Origin: Ornithodoros turicata
Lineage: Eukaryota > Arthropoda > Arachnida > Ixodida > Argasidae
Reading direction: 5' to 3'
DNA: 64,000 nucleotides
NCBI RefSeq assembly: GCF_037126465.1
Contig: NC_088206.1
Coordinates: 73,473,687-73,537,686, forward strand
The notes beneath the pieces are model-generated. The model was not told where the DNA came from. It did no database searches and was given only the letters and a program-made list of their open reading frames with translations. Of this stretch, positions 1 through 13,366 are shown one piece after another. A program made the position numbers and the translations under genes. Each line of letters starts with the position of its first letter. Within the stretch, counting starts at the first letter, position 1.

Positions 1-613
1 AACGACAATTTTTCATCTGACAGAGATAGAGCAAATATACCGCGGGAAGCGATTCAAACTCCATCCTGTTTGGCTGGCCTAGAAAATAGTCTCTCTCTCC
101 CCTAAGTGGGTCACCGAGGGAGGAAGGTGAGCTCTTTTTTTTTTATTCGTTTCCTCTCGGTGCTGTTCTGAGCTTTTTTCCTTCAACACGAGCGGCAACC
201 TTGAGTTTGGGAAGGCGACAGTCAAGCCAAGCCAATACGTACTCGAATATGGCAAATCTTGAGGAATCGACTAGAAAATGCCGACAATATCGCGTTTTCG
301 TTTGTTAGACATCGTTTAAAACATGTGCTGGAAGAGTGGTTGTGGAATCGACGGTCCTTTTGGCTTTTACGAATTAGTTAGCGTCTTTAAAAATGAAATA
401 ATGCGTGGAAGTGAATATGGGTGAGTACTGGATCGAAAAAATAATAATAGCAACAATAACGATATTTGTAAAAAAAATGTGGACTGGAAAGTTTTTTTTT
501 TTAAATATGCATTTGTTTAATAGCTTGTAAGCACTTCTGCTACAGCAAAGCGACGGCACTGCTGAGCCTAACGGGGGTGAAGGCCGCCATCTTGTTAAAG
601 GTAGAGAAGCGTT
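1..613. other. Non-coding DNA, nothing recognised
   Basis: Only short chance reading frames and T-rich tracts (around 131-141 and 494-502) are visible. I see no exon, RNA gene or complete repeat element here. Confidence 0.5.
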
Positions 614-660
614 GGATTAGATTAGATTAGATTAGATTACCTCACCTCACCTCAGTGAGG
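614..660. repeat. Compound pentanucleotide microsatellite
   Basis: Five tandem GATTA units are followed by three CCTCA units that end in the short palindrome CCTCAGTGAGG. The first unit resembles but differs from the arthropod telomere repeat TTAGG, and the tract is far too short to be a telomere. It is probably the degenerate end of a dispersed repeat. Confidence 0.8.
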
Positions 661-3480
661 CTATTTCAGGCCCGGCTCGTCTAGAGCCTGCAAAATGCAG
701 GTCCGTGTTTGGAATAAAGTAAATAACATTGTGGGCATTGAGGTACCCAATGTCGCCTAATTTGGCGAGAATACTACGTTCTTCCGGCACAAAACTGGGT
801 GCACAACCTGCATTTAATGACATTTAATTTTGACAGTCTCAGTTGTTTTGGCATGACATGCATGTACTAGACTTGTACGTAACGTAAATTCTTGCTCAAG
901 TTGCTCTATCTGAAGTAGCTGTGGGAATAATTTGGCATTTTATAAATACTTTCAAAAGTGGGAACTTAAATACTCTTTGAGAGTACCCTGTACTCATTTC
1001 GTAAGTTAGTCCTAGACACTTGATTTGTTTTCGGGAGACCGCTTGCGTTTGCGTACATGAAACGGGGAAGTGGGCATCCTCTCAAGAACGTATCACACGA
1101 GAAGATCCATACGGGTATATGCATTTAGCTCCACTTTGTTTTAATTTGGTTGACAGTAAATTTCACAAATTGTAACTCGATAGTGTGTTGAAAGCAATGA
1201 GTCACTTCGCAGAGTATTTAGTATTCTATTCAAATACTTTTCAAGGTTGAGCATTTAGTACTCCACTCGCTTACTTTATATGCCTGGTTAACTTCAACAC
1301 TTTATTGAGTATCTTGTACAATTCTTGCATGTACTTCTGAAAGGACCGTTGTAGCAGACTATTACATGAACGGAAAACGGGACATATAGCAACAAGAGAC
1401 GTAACCCTTGTGACGAGAATGTGACGTCACGTCAACTATTTTCATGTGCAGCAATACAATTGGAGGTATAAAACCCCCCAGTAGCACGCAACGCTGCCGC
1501 TCGAGGCGCACGCGTCGCCATGAGCGCACTCAGAGAAACAAGAGAAAAGTCTAGTGCGCACGCGTAGTCGCTCTCGCCATAACGGTTATGTTCTCTCCCG
1601 TGTCTTCCCCCCTCGAGTATCGATCCACAATTTGCCGGAATGGAGAAACGGCGGCGGCGGGAGAACTTGGAACAGTCATCCGACAGAAATCGATTTCCTC
1701 CGAGGGTGGCGCTGTGATGCACTCGTTTCATGATGACAACTGCCGTGGGTCGCTGCGATCAAATGCGCGGCGTCTCGAATGAGGTGTCCGCACATCCAAA
1801 CGCGAGTTCAAATTGGAGGTTAAAGTTCTCACATTCGAGACAATATTTTTGGGCCTACTCGCGTTACGTACAAAACTGCGCCATACCATTATTAGAGAAA
1901 GAGTGTGGTTAACTTGAAAAGTTCGTCGAGAGCATTGTCGCCTCACTCATGATTTCACGTGATCACATCAGACAAGTGTCAGCAGTCATCTGCGTCCTTT
2001 TGACTATTTACACGGGAAAAGTTAACATATACGTCGACAGGGTAACTGTTCTGAGGCCTCTGTCTTGCTTTTTCTCTGTCTTGCTGCCATATCGCAATAA
2101 AAGGAAGCGTAACTTGTAATTCCTGTTGTGATCATGATATAAAGTGTTTCATCTGCCTGTTTTCTTCCTCTGTACAGGTTGTGTTCGTTTATCTAACTCG
2201 CGAGTCGGAGTCGTGACGTATGCGATTAATTGTACGTCATCTAGCACCTCTAGTGTTCAATCCTCGAAATTTACAACGAGAGTCACAGCCACGGGGATGA
2301 CGTCACGCGGCGTTTTCGTACAACAAGAGTCGACCTTCTGGACTCTCGGGCCCAATAAACGAACACAACCACAGATATCGGGTCCAGTTCAACCTAGGAT
2401 TTACTTTAATGTCTCACGCGGCTTCAACTCTACGAAAAGTTCGTTCAGTCACACATGTCATCTGTGTTGCTATCGACTGCAATGTATCCGCGCAATATTT
2501 TGCAGAAGATGCATATTTTAAGCCTTGACACTGGACCGGACCTTCAACCATCGCGAGACCTTCAAAAACCGCGAGGCCCTCGTCTCGAATCTCGCGCCTG
2601 CCTTTCAAGTTGCTCTCGGCCGGAAACGGAAGTCATTTCCTATTTTACTTGACGGCGACTAACGCACGTGCTTCCGCTAGGCGGTGCTTGCGATGCGCGC
2701 AGAATAGATCATAGATTCGCGAGAGAAGCCTCTCTATTCTGCTTTCTGCAGCCCCAAGAGATGGGGAGAGGTAAACAGCGGGAGATCACTTCGTGATCCT
2801 AGCAGACGACACACTTCGGCCGCCCTTCGCAGACGATGCGCAGAATCATGTTTCGGTTTCTAAGACACCGATATGAAAAGACGAAAATGCAGAACATGTT
2901 TCGTCTACGCTTAACTGAGCGAGCTCGCACAACAGATAAAAATGGTCTGAAGTGGAGTATCAGAGATTCGCTCTTCGATTTGCATTCTGAAGGTTGCAGT
3001 AGCAGGAACTTGGTCTGTGCTGGCACTGACAAGGTCTATAAGCGTGTGACACTGGTATGATGCGGAACAAGAGCTTTGTCTCTATATTAAATATCAAGCA
3101 GAAAACCATAAACGGTCCAAGCAGACGACACGGTGGATCAGGTTTGAATGTACCTGAAACTAAACAGCGATTTACCCGTCGACACAAAAACATAACTCTT
3201 CTGGCCAAAACCGATATGTCATGCAACGTTAGTGGGAAATCAATTACACTAATAAATGTAACGTTAATCGACATCAAGTTGGGGATAACTTCAACTGTAA
3301 TTTCTTCAGAACATAATGAGATGTAAAGGGAAGAAAATTGTTAACAAAATGAGTTCAGCCATTAAAAGTTTCTGCACATGAACGCCACAACAAAACAAAA
3401 GACAATTATAAAATCCAAGCCGTATGTTCCATCTAAAAGTACAATCGCCCGTGATAACCAGAGCGCGCAGAAACGCGGAC
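661..3480. other. Intergenic DNA with CRE and GCAGACGAC words
   Basis: No exon is recognisable. The part from about 1.4 to 2.7 kb is CpG-rich and carries TGACGTCA octamers at 1422 and 2298 and a TCACGTGA E-box near 1962. GCAGACGAC words stand at 2802 and 3121, with a one-base variant at 2829. Frames of up to 125 codons exist but show no domain and overlap on both strands. Confidence 0.4.
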
Positions 3481-6341
3481 GCTATCCTTCACGCTGCTAC
3501 GGAATGACCTCGAAGCTGCTCGCAGCCTTTGGAGTTTCCAGAGAGAGGTAGCAGCGTAGCAGTACAACGCGCAGCAGCAGCAGCGAGGGAGAAAATTTGC
3601 AGACGACGAGGGAGTTCAAAGTCCTCGGCCGCGGAAGGAAACACTGACCCGACCGCAGCGCCGCCGCCCGATGCCATGCGGCCTCCAAGCGAACTAGCCA
3701 GTGCGTCGTCTGCGCGTCGTCCAACCAACCGCGCGCGAAAAAAAAAAAAAGAAAAAAAAGAGGCTTGTTGTAGACACCACCTCGATGAGAGACCAAAACA
3801 GCATGGTTTTGGTTTCGACTCCTCGTATGTTTGTGGCGAGAGGTTTGAAAAAGCGCGCGCTTGTCTCTGGTTTGAGTCCAGCTGTACTTTCGCAATAGTC
3901 TTTGTTGACGCTGCAGCGTTCACTTCTTGGTGCCATCAAAGTAAAATAATGTCGCGGATGCATTCCTGGAACATTGAAACTGAATAACATCTGTAGAAAA
4001 TTTCACCTACCTTCTGCGCCTTCCTTCATTAATGAAAACATTATGAAAAACCTGAACTACACGTTCTCGTGTCCACATTGAAGTGCAATTCAATTGAATG
4101 TTACGGCGAATTAACGAGGGCGCGTTTAAAAGCGGTAGTCTAGCAAGCTGTTAGTCCTGACTGATACTGTTGAAACGCACAGCAACGGAGTTTTGCGCGT
4201 CACCAAATGTCAGAATAAAAATCGACACCTATGTGTTTCCTGTGTCAAATAATAAAGACGTCGAAGTCTTGACTGCGGGGAGCGAAGCACTGTCGAAATT
4301 GTTTTTATTCAACTACTTGAAAACTCCGAAACTGTAAACTTCAGGAAGTTTTCGTTTTCTATTTTTCTGTCGTTCCACCTTTTAAATTCATCACTGGCAC
4401 ACGAAAACTGGCAAAGAACTGAGAAATAAAATAGAGAATCTACAATGGAATAACCAGCTAAAGCGCGGAGCACACAGCATGGCAGAACAGCGGCAATATC
4501 TTTTCGCGCTCTCGAAAATGGGACGCCTCCGCTACGCCAAAAAGAACAGGAAAAGAGAAAAAAAAAACAAAAAAAAAAAGAAAAAAAAAACACGCATCAG
4601 CTGAGGAGAGAGAGAGGCGGGCGGGCGCCGTTCGAAAAGCAGCGCCGACATCTCCCGCGCATGCGTGAGCTGCCCGCAGCTAAACTAAAAACAGGCGACA
4701 GGGCGCCCCTCCCTCACTCGCTTCCCAGAAGGGCTCTGTCCTTCTCGCTGTCCTTCCTTCTCTATGCTATCCCTCCTGCATGCGCATGCGCCTCTCGCCC
4801 ACGCGCAATTACTTTGTTCTCCGCGTTCGTTCCTTTGGCCTTTCCATCGGCTCGTGTTATATTCCTGACTTTACCGCGAATGTGACTTAAAAAATAAATA
4901 AATAAGGAATAGATGCAGCTGCTGTTCAACGGAGTTTCCCAGCGTGCCGGAAAACAATTTTCACACAGGAAAACCAAAATGGTGAATTGAATTCGAGAGT
5001 TGAAAGCAGTGTTCCGCTCGAACAGGTGGGATAAGTCAACAAGTTTAGAAAAAAATCTTGCTCAAGACGCCGCTTGATGGCGCTGTACAACACACAACAA
5101 CTTTGCATCAAGCATAAATTGTTCTATGCTACCTATTATACTTCGTATACTTTGTCCAACTTTTCTTTGTCCGCAGGTTGTCTCGTCACTGCATGTTAGA
5201 AGTGTTAGAGAAATAAGCTAATGTCCCGCAATTATGGCAGTCGTATACGAAGCAGACGACCTCTGTGCGACGGAAACGATCGCAGATACCTGTTATAATG
5301 ACGTGCACGCGTTTCGTCATAACGCCGAGCGCGTCATTGACAGATCTCCGCGTCGTCTGCAACTCTGCAAGACTTGGGCCGGTCGCAAGCCTAGAAATCG
5401 CGGTGGCGAACGCAGCGCACTCTTTGTTCCCGCGTCCCTGTTTGACAAAACATCTGTCAGCTGATCGCACCAGGAGGAGGGAAGGGAGTGGAGGTTGTAT
5501 GTCTTTTTTTTTTTCCTTCTTCGTTCAGGGGGAAATTCGGCCCCGTCACGTGACTCACCTTCATGGTGCGCCCCCAGGATTCGCGCGGAACTGTCGTCTG
5601 CTAGCGAGGCTTGCGATGCACATGCGCTGGCAGTCGCTAGGTGACGCGGGTTATTACTTTCCAAGGGCGGTTTGGCAAAGGGGGCGCACTCCCAAGTCCC
5701 GACACATTAAGCTGCACACTGCCCACCTTATATGTGTCGAACGCAACGAGAGTTCTCGAACTCTCAATTCTTGCAGTGATGTGGACATGCAAACGGACAG
5801 CACATACGCCGATCACAGCACACACACAAACAACGAGTGCAGAAAGAAAAAAAGAAAAGCTGACGGTACACATAGCTAAAAAAAAGATTCACCAAAAGTT
5901 GAATCTCCAGAAACGTCCCCCACCGGACAATCAAACGTACACAGACAAATGAACCCGCCAACTTTATACACGTCCTGAAAAAATGCGCTGGCCACCATGA
6001 GAAGGGGGGGAGGGGAAAGAAAGGAAGAGAGCTTGAAGACAATTAGTAATCCCAGCACATATTTATTGGGGATTTGAGACTAACCTGTTGCGAGCACTGC
6101 CATTGAGGACGAAAGTAGCGTCTGTTTTCAGTGACGTGGTGGATCATGGTTGCCAACAATCAGGGAGGCACGAGGGGCAAACGGACGAAATCTCGCAACC
6201 GCGCCCGACGCGGATTTGCAAAGCGATACAAGCGGGAAGACATTACTCTATGCGTCGGCATCGTCATCCTTAGATGGAAATCCTCACACCTGGAAGTAAA
6301 CAGATAGTCGAAGAACAGCGTGTCAACGGGGGGAGCCTGCC
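3481..6341. other. Intergenic CpG-rich DNA, no gene recognised
   Basis: The stretch contains GCAGACGAC words at 3599, 5252 (plus) and 3705, 5352, 5593 (minus), A-rich runs near 3741-3760 and 4559-4590, and a T run near 5503. An NRF1-like GCGCATGCGC-type palindrome lies near 4781. The largest frames (152 and 204 codons) have low-complexity or featureless products and overlap other frames, so I do not call them genes. Confidence 0.4.
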
Positions 6342-6652
6342 TTAAAGGGGTTGTGACACGTCGGCTCCTATGTTCAATGCAAGAGATGCTTTTCTTTGCA
6401 TCCACGTCAACCTGTATTCCTAGACTTGCAGCAAAGCAGACGCGCAGAAACTCGTCCCTATGTGACATCAAGGCACGCATCGCCAACACTGAGGCGGTCC
6501 CGGGAGAAGTCACGTGCTTACGAGAGCCAATAGGAATGGCTCCTCCTCGGGCTAGGAATGTGCTCGACTCCTGGTTTGTGTCTCGGGAACAACGACACGT
6601 AGAAAGATAATCACTTTTGTCCCGCATATTCAAAGTGTCACAATCCCTTTAA
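6342..6652. mobile_element. TTAA-flanked miniature inverted-repeat element, copy 1
   Basis: The element starts TTAAAGGGGTTGTGACAC and ends GTGTCACAATCCCTTTAA, giving near-perfect inverted ends with TTAA at both borders, the target-site signature of piggyBac-type transposases. It has no coding capacity. Inside are GTCACGTG (near 6511) and CCAAT. Related copies lie at 6927-7333, 36724-37083 and about 43610-43898. Calling it piggyBac-mobilised is an inference from the TTAA sites. Confidence 0.85.
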
Positions 6653-6926
6653 GGGAAAGGGGTAATTGCTCGTAGTTAGCATAGCAATGAAACATGCACA
6701 TTGCCTTGTAGTCATTAACACATTTAACACATCACTTTAGATATTTTGCTCGCATTTGGCGCATTACTGACAAATAGACCTACGTACGGGATATTGTCTA
6801 AATGACCACCTTCTGGTGGAAAAGAGTGTGGCAGTGATGTCTTATGCAAATGTTACAATCATGACGCATGAACTAGCAAATGGAAGGATATGAAAAACTT
6901 CAAATGCAATATCTTATATAAAAGAC
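6653..6926. other. Spacer between two TTAA elements
   Basis: AT-rich unique-looking DNA between two related elements, with no gene or repeat recognised. Confidence 0.4.
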
Positions 6927-7333
6927 TGAAGGGGTTGAGACAGGTCATTCCAGGTTATCTCAGATAATCGTAAAAGGCGGTTCTTTGAACCGACATGAAA
7001 CTGCATTGAAAGTTTCACAGCAAAAAGGGCAATAGAAGCGGAGAGAATGGGCACCGCGAATACCGAAACTCATGTGGCTCTGACGTCACAGCGCTCGCCG
7101 CCACCAGTGAGGCAACGCACGGGAAGTCACGTGCTTACTGCTGCCAATGGGAATGGGCGCAACTCTGAGCTCTGTGACGTCTGCGCTCGGCTCGGGAGTG
7201 TGTCTGAGGGCTTGTATCTCGCTAACTACGACACGTAGAAGAATAATTCTTTTTTCATCAGTATTCTGGCGTGCAGTACAATACGTCCATGATGTAATGG
7301 ACCACATGTACGAAGGTGTCCCAACCCCTTTAA
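6927..7333. mobile_element. TTAA-flanked miniature element, copy 2
   Basis: The left end (GAAGGGGTTGAGACA) and right end (GTCCCAACCCCTTTAA) are inverted versions of each other and match copy 1. The right TTAA is intact, while the left has decayed to TGAA. The interior holds TGACGTCA at 7081, GTCACGTG near 7124 and a CCAAT box, an order shared with the copy at 36.7 kb. Confidence 0.8.
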
Positions 7334-8981
7334 GGAAGTGCGTCATTGGGCCAGTCCCATTACACCAGAGACGGGGAGAGGACGGCTGTGTGTAAGTTAT
7401 ACTACACGCTGACACAACTAATCGGGTCTGTCCAACGGCACACTTTCCTCGGGTCTTTCCCCAGAAGCAGAGGCCATACGGGATGAGCACATCGTGTGAA
7501 TGTGACTCAGTGCAATGATATGTGCGAGAAAGAAGGTTACTTTAGCGAAGTTACTTTTTACATGACGAAGGAGCTTAGAGCTGATACTAGGGCACTGTAG
7601 AACCGAGAATAGGGTTGCAAAACGCTGTAAAAGTGTACCCGAAACGGAAAAGAGGGCAAGGATGAGGAAAGTAGGCCGCAAAAAAAGGGGCAGAAAGGAG
7701 CGTAGTCAAAACAACTCAGGGTTGCTCACTGCACATATTGCGCTAGCAGACTTCAACCGCAGATGCGAACCATATTTTGTCATCGCAACAACATGGTAGT
7801 CTACGCGAGCGAATATAGCGACACACGCTGCCAAACAATTAAAGCTGAGAATGGCACCAAACTGTACGCAGTGGAGAGTTGAGAAGAAGGTGCATATGGG
7901 AGGGAGGATATTGCGTTATCATCTGCAAGAGAAACTGGAGGTTACCGGCTAGACAGCATGTAACAAAGTTTCATGGAACTGTTCAGAAGTTGGCTACAAT
8001 ACAAAGAAGTGTGCTCGAAACGAAAACCAACATCCCGCCCCATCAAACATAGAAGAATGCAGCCCAGACCTCGTGCGTGGAGAGCTGGTACGGCGAACCC
8101 CACTCACAGATGCGCTTCTCGGAGAAAATCGGTGGCGCCACCGCGTGGAGGCCAACGCAAACATTATCTGTGCCGCCGTTGCCTTCCTCGCAGAGCAGTC
8201 TTGCAAAGCAGAGCGCATTTTGACCTGTTGTCAACCGCTCTCGCCTCCAATCCTAGACTGTCCGTTCACGTGGGACGACCGGTGGCTTTCGAGCTCGGAT
8301 GCCGGCAACATCACAATTTCTTAACTTGTGCCGCATCGGGTCAAAAATGGCTGCCCAAGCTTGTTTTCCTCGCACTTCCCCACTCTGCTGAGTTGCAGGC
8401 TGATTTCATCGCTAGTGACTGATTCATCGTGGCTCCTGATAGGACCAGAGAAGTGTTCGGTCGCTGGCGGTGCGCGAGATAAAACTCTTCCCTGGGACAT
8501 TGCGCCGCAATTTCGCGCGGATACTTCCGCTCAACTTTTATGTCAAAGCTCTAAACAAGACGAACACACCTGCTGACAACAGAGTAACATCTTTGGTAGG
8601 GCTTCAGGAGGAGGAGATGAGTTGAATCGTACTGCGAAAACTTTAACAGTATGAAATGACGTGTGTGTTTTTTTTTACATACCTTGAATCTACGAGCGTG
8701 AAGCGGGCTGACCTCTACACCCATGCCATAGAAGTCCGGTGTCAGACACAGGATGACGTCCGACCTGGCGAGGTCGGGCACGCACACACACTCACTGAAA
8801 CCAAACGTGATACAGTTGTCAAGTCACAAAACCGCGCGGCACGTCAAAACGTTTGCGCGCATTCGGCGAAATAGACGCTCATTGCACACCGCCGTCGCTG
8901 CCGTCTGCTTCTCAGCAAATACGCTTTTCCAGCGCCGGAGATTGTAGGGAAGAGAAACGCACGCGCCATCAGGGGAAAGAT

Positions 8982-9017
8982 GGTCACGTGAACGACCGAG
9001 AGCCTTCGGTCACGTGA
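8982..9017. promoter_or_regulatory. Duplicated palindromic E-box pair
   Basis: The ten bases GGTCACGTGA occur at 8982-8991 and again at 9008-9017, a 26-bp step, each holding the palindrome TCACGTGA bound by bHLH-zip factors of the USF/MITF type. TGACGTCA follows at 9060. No gene start is recognised nearby, so a promoter role is only a possibility. Confidence 0.35.
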
Positions 9018-11179
9018 TGGAAGCCGGCGAATTGGGCGCAGCGGTGCCAGTAGGTGTGGTGACGTCAACTGACGGCAGACAGAACGACGCCATGATGGTA
9101 GCGGGCCAGGGGACCCGTAGTTTGCGTTCTTTTCGGCGCACTGGTAGCGTGTGTCTTGTAATGCACGAGAAAGCGCGCGCGTGGGATATTCGCTAGCAGA
9201 TGAGAAGTTTTGCGACACAAACTTCGAAGTCGACGGTGTACGAGCGATTTTTTTTTTTTACGAAGTCTGTTTGTGAAATGTACACGTAGCATTTCTGGCG
9301 CACGAATATATGCTTGTCATCACAGTCTACATATGTTACAGCCCATGATGCGTTCGGGTGCCTTGTTTGTTTTAAAAAGAGTGGTCACAGACGATCATTA
9401 ATGGGGGGTGGGGGGGTGGAAAGAGCCTACTGAAATACTGAAAATACTCAGCAGACGATCATGCCTGATGACGTCAATGGAATGTCCGTACATTCCACGG
9501 CCCCTCCCGTGCTTTTTCTGTTGTCCTTTGAATATTCCTTTGCGTGGAATGGTGGTCATAGTTCTTCTAAAACTGGACGCTTGTAACGGGGGATAAATTT
9601 TAATGAGGCTAGCCGGCCGCTCTGAGCGTCCTTGGCGGCTTTACAGATGATCGTCTGCTGCAATTGAACTTCGCGCGCTGGCTCGCCTGTTCGTTTGTGT
9701 CCGTTCGCTACTCCATTTCCTGACTATGGTATACATATATATTAGTAGTAAAAATATACACGCCGTAATTTATCGCGAGGTAGCCAGACGACCTAGACCA
9801 GACACGAAGAAAACGAGGTAATATTTTCTTGAGTTGGAGGAACACACAAGCCTTACGTTCTCTCACCGTTTTCTGTGTTCCTCAAAATTCGAGTAAATGT
9901 TACCTCTTTCTACAGTAGACCAGCTCGCTTGCACCGTTTCAATTTGTTCAACGAAGAAAAAGTTTAGCTCCTAACTAACTTTTCCTCTGTACTCGTGAAC
10001 CTGCGGTCCATCTGTCCGTGTCCGCAGACGATCACTGGGCAATGCCTACGCGGAATACAAAGTGAATAAACTAAGAAGAATAAAGAAAAAAAAAACTCTC
10101 CAAATATTCCGAAAGTGATTTCGGTAATTTCGAATCATCTTGAAACTCCCCTCTCCGACTTCACTATCACCAGCGTTACTTACGATAAGCACAATACCTT
10201 GTAACGTTTGACATTTACGGTCCTCGTACCAGTACCTATGACACCAGTATTTTTTTTTTTTTTTTCACTTCTCACGCTTATTATACCAAGTGTTGCTTGT
10301 GATAAACGTGGATGTTAGGCACTGCCCTCATGCCCACGAAATTGCTGCATATCGCCGTCGATTTTACAGCGTGGTTACTCCCGATAGCTTCACAAAATTG
10401 TCACCACTCCCAGCGTTTAGAGAAAAGCAAACGAAGCATTTAGTGAAATTAACGTCAACTGCCGCAATTATTCCAACTAATGTGAGGTTACACGATTTCA
10501 TTTTCTTTCTGCATTTCACTGAAACTGTTTTCGATTATGTGGTTTGTACAGATGTGCTCCTGTTTCGTTTCGGGGTTTTCCGTCTGCTTTTTGCCGAAGA
10601 AAGCTCATCTGTTGCGAGAGCTGCAGGTGCCGTGCACTTGACGAGATGACATGAGAATAGCTTTCGCCGCTCGGTGGGTGAAATACGCTTTCCTATATCA
10701 AGTGCAAAATTTGAGTGACTTCTTTTAGAGCCTTTGGGGTGGAAATAAAACCTATTTCCCGAGGCGGTCGTCGATTTATAATCTTGTTCTTTAATTTTAA
10801 TTTAATTTATAATATATACAATTCAATCCCCATTTCGTGCACGTTGTATTTATGTTCATTTATTTCAGTAAATATTATGCAAATTACTCGCGCACAAAAT
10901 TTACAATTCGAGCTCACTATAAGCTCCGCAACGAACGATTGAATCGATATTATTATTCTCGTTACAAAATAATAATAATAATAATATTAATAACCAGATG
11001 TGATAGTGTTGTGCAAGCCTGTACAGAACGTGTAAGCTGGTTCACAGTTCGCACTACTATGTTCGCTGTCTGTCGCAAGCGTCGGCACTGCATAAACTAT
11101 TCGACAGAGAAAGTCAAATCGACTTCCCGTCCATCGTATAACGCTTTCGAATTCCACGCAATATGCCGTCAGCGAATGC

Positions 11180-11445
11180 GCTTCCACGAATTTTCGAAAG
11201 AACCACAAAACTTGATAGTTTCGGATTCACCAAGAGAAGTAAGTGACGTCACTGGGGGATTTTGCGTCCTAGCAACAGCATGCTCCCCTTGTTTGGAAGG
11301 CTGCCAGGGCTGCCAGCAACTGTGGGGCGGAGGAAATCGACCTTCGAAGAGCAATGTTGCCAGACGCCTGGCAGGTTGCACGCCGTATCACGCCTTTGCA
11401 AACTGCACCTTTGCACACTCGAAATTAATTTTGTTATTCTTGCGC
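11180..11445. repeat. Dispersed repeat, copy 1 (shared with 44.2 kb)
   Basis: Blocks such as CACGAATTTTC, ATTCACCAAGAG, AGCAATGTTGCCAGACGC and GAAATTAATTTTGT recur in the same order at about 44155-44315. The two copies differ by indels, so this is an old dispersed repeat of unknown class. TGACGTCA at 11244 lies inside this copy. Confidence 0.6.
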
Positions 11446-12465
11446 GTCACACAGACGTGGAGATAGAGAAATTGAATGTCACACAGGAACATGTACTGAC
11501 ATTACACGAAAAGGACATTCGCTTTACCGAATCACTTTGGGGGAGGGCACGATCTGCGTACTGTCGATGGTAGTAAGAAACGTCAACAACAAAAAATACA
11601 AAGTAAAAGTTATCGACGCTTTACGAGGTGATTTACTTTTGTCATTAAAAAGGACGACTTAATAAACAATTTGCGAAGAAATATCCTCGTTCCCAGTGAC
11701 CTTGAACGCACGTGTTCCCTGTTTGCCATATTTATTTATTAGCATTACTCCGCTGTACCACGCATATGTAGAGGAGAGGGTAATAATTGCTTCAAACAAA
11801 AATACAGAACCATGCGGGCAATGCTCGCACAAACTCAGATAATCCGATAAATTCCCAGCAAAAGAAGCGTCATTAGCAGTTTGGGCTGAAAATGTTTTTG
11901 AAAACAAAACAAAAAAGCAAAAAGTCACCGCGGAATGGACGCTCTAGTATAATACTTTACTCATTAGCGAATGATATTCCGTGTGACAAGTGGAGTATGT
12001 CCTTTATCATTTTTAAAGTATCAACACAACGTCTTACGCACTTAGTTACTCGTTCGTTCGTGGACCATTTTCCGAACCGAATTATTTTGCATTAGTTGCA
12101 ATTATTGGTATCAGCATCCGTAAGTTCATAATTAGTAAATTAATTACCCATATACTCTCCACGGTGACAGCTTCAAGGTCATGCTGAAAGGCGGTGGGTT
12201 CGAACCTTGCTGTGCCGTCCGAGGTTACCTAAAGGAAGCGAAGCTGTTTAAAAGGATAGGCCTGTACGGCATTCGGCAGCGGAACATTTATTTATTTATT
12301 ACCCTCACCGTGTACTCACACGAGCGACATTTCCCCAGAAGCGGAAGATGCGAAAAACGTCATAGCTTTCTGCTGTCACGTGAACGCGAGCGCTCAGAGT
12401 CGTGTCTTCACGTACACTGCTAACCATGGGGAATATCCTGCGCCACAGCCACAATATATTCCGTA

Positions 12466-12516
12466 GCAGACGACAGGAAAACACGCTGACGGTGTCGTCT
12501 GCTAAGTGTCGTCTGC
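12466..12516. promoter_or_regulatory. Cluster of three GCAGACGAC words
   Basis: One plus-strand copy (12466-12474) faces two minus-strand copies (12494-12502 and 12508-12516) within 51 bp. The inner pair forms an imperfect inverted repeat around ACACGCTGACGGT. Function unknown; it is part of a window-wide excess of this word. The regulatory label is a guess from clustering and inverted pairing. Confidence 0.35.
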
Positions 12517-13185
12517 AAAATGCGCAGTACGCCACTCCCGGTATACCGCACCGTGTGAATGCTCAACACAACGCGGGACGGAACTCAGCGGTGGTTTCGC
12601 TTTTTCTTCCGCTAGAATCTTCCGTGAGTATGTCGCTGGTGTGAATACACGGATAAAATCGTGGATCTATTAATTGGTACCCTCAGGGCTTGACATTGAA
12701 ATGAATGGTAGGCACTTTTCTGGAAATTCGTTCAACATCACGTCATGGTGGGCCGTCATTCGACATCACGTGTCGTTTTGTATGACGTTCCCTTCCTAGT
12801 CAGCCAAGGACGCGTGCTAACTCTTGGCGTCCTCTGCATGCCGCTCACAGCCACAGCTGCTTCGTGGTGTTCAAAAGTTGATCCGCACATCCTTCTGAGC
12901 CTTGACCGACCCTAGTCTTTGCAAACTGCGTTGGGAGAGCTAGCGGACTCTTTTTATCGCTTCTGACTCTCCGCTCTGGGTCAGAGATAAGATATCTCCG
13001 TGTGCTTCCACCGTGATAAGCTTGAGCGTGTTCTTTGCGCCCTATGATGTTACGGGGGAAAAAGAATACTGTTCGTCAATGATTTATGTTCTCACAGCTG
13101 TGTGGGGCAGGTAGCAAAGGGGGAAATCAGAGCGCGGGCTTTCTAGGCATCATGCTGTCGTCAGGAGCAAAGTTGTATCGAGGTT
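12517..13185. other. Intergenic DNA, nothing recognised
   Basis: Mixed-composition DNA with only short chance frames. An E-box CACGTG lies near 12768. Confidence 0.4.
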
Positions 13186-13366
13186 ATGCGCCGTATTCTT
13201 AAACGGTCCTCGACTCGACCCTCCACTCGAGCTGCTCCTCGAGTCTGGTTTTGTGCTTCAAAATCGACCTTGACTCGAAACGTCCTCTGGGCGGAGGAGA
13301 TCCTTTCCACGAATACTCCACAAGACGTGGTATCGAGTTGAGGATCGTTCAAGAATACGGCCGTAT
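13186..13366. mobile_element. Short inverted-repeat element
   Basis: The left end CCGTATTCTTAAACGGTCCT (13191 on) is mirrored by the right end finishing at 13360, with arms of about 26 bp at roughly 80 percent identity. The centre is short and non-coding. This is the layout of a miniature DNA transposon; no clear target duplication is visible. Confidence 0.65.

Larger units (their letters stand above)
7334..12465. other. Intergenic DNA, no gene recognised
   Basis: No conserved exon is visible. Notable content: a promoter-like CpG-rich patch near 8.9-9.2 kb (E-box pair described separately, TGACGTCA at 9060), three copies of a GCAGACGAT variant at 9451, 9650 (minus) and 10024, TGACGTCA at 9469, a T run at about 10250-10265, and an AT-rich (AAT)n patch near 10970-10985. 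A tRNA-like B box (GGTTCGAACC) near 12199 may be a SINE head. Frames of 149 and 209 codons have no recognisable domain. Confidence 0.4.

Noticed and set aside
614..660. Telomere-like (GATTA)n tract
   Set aside because: Only five units, a different sequence from TTAGG, and internal in the window.
5265..5879. 204-codon plus frame
   Set aside because: No domain, overlaps several frames on both strands, and lies in CpG-rich DNA where stop codons are rarer.
10837..11466. 209-codon plus frame
   Set aside because: It crosses an AT-rich patch and a dispersed repeat without any recognisable protein motif.
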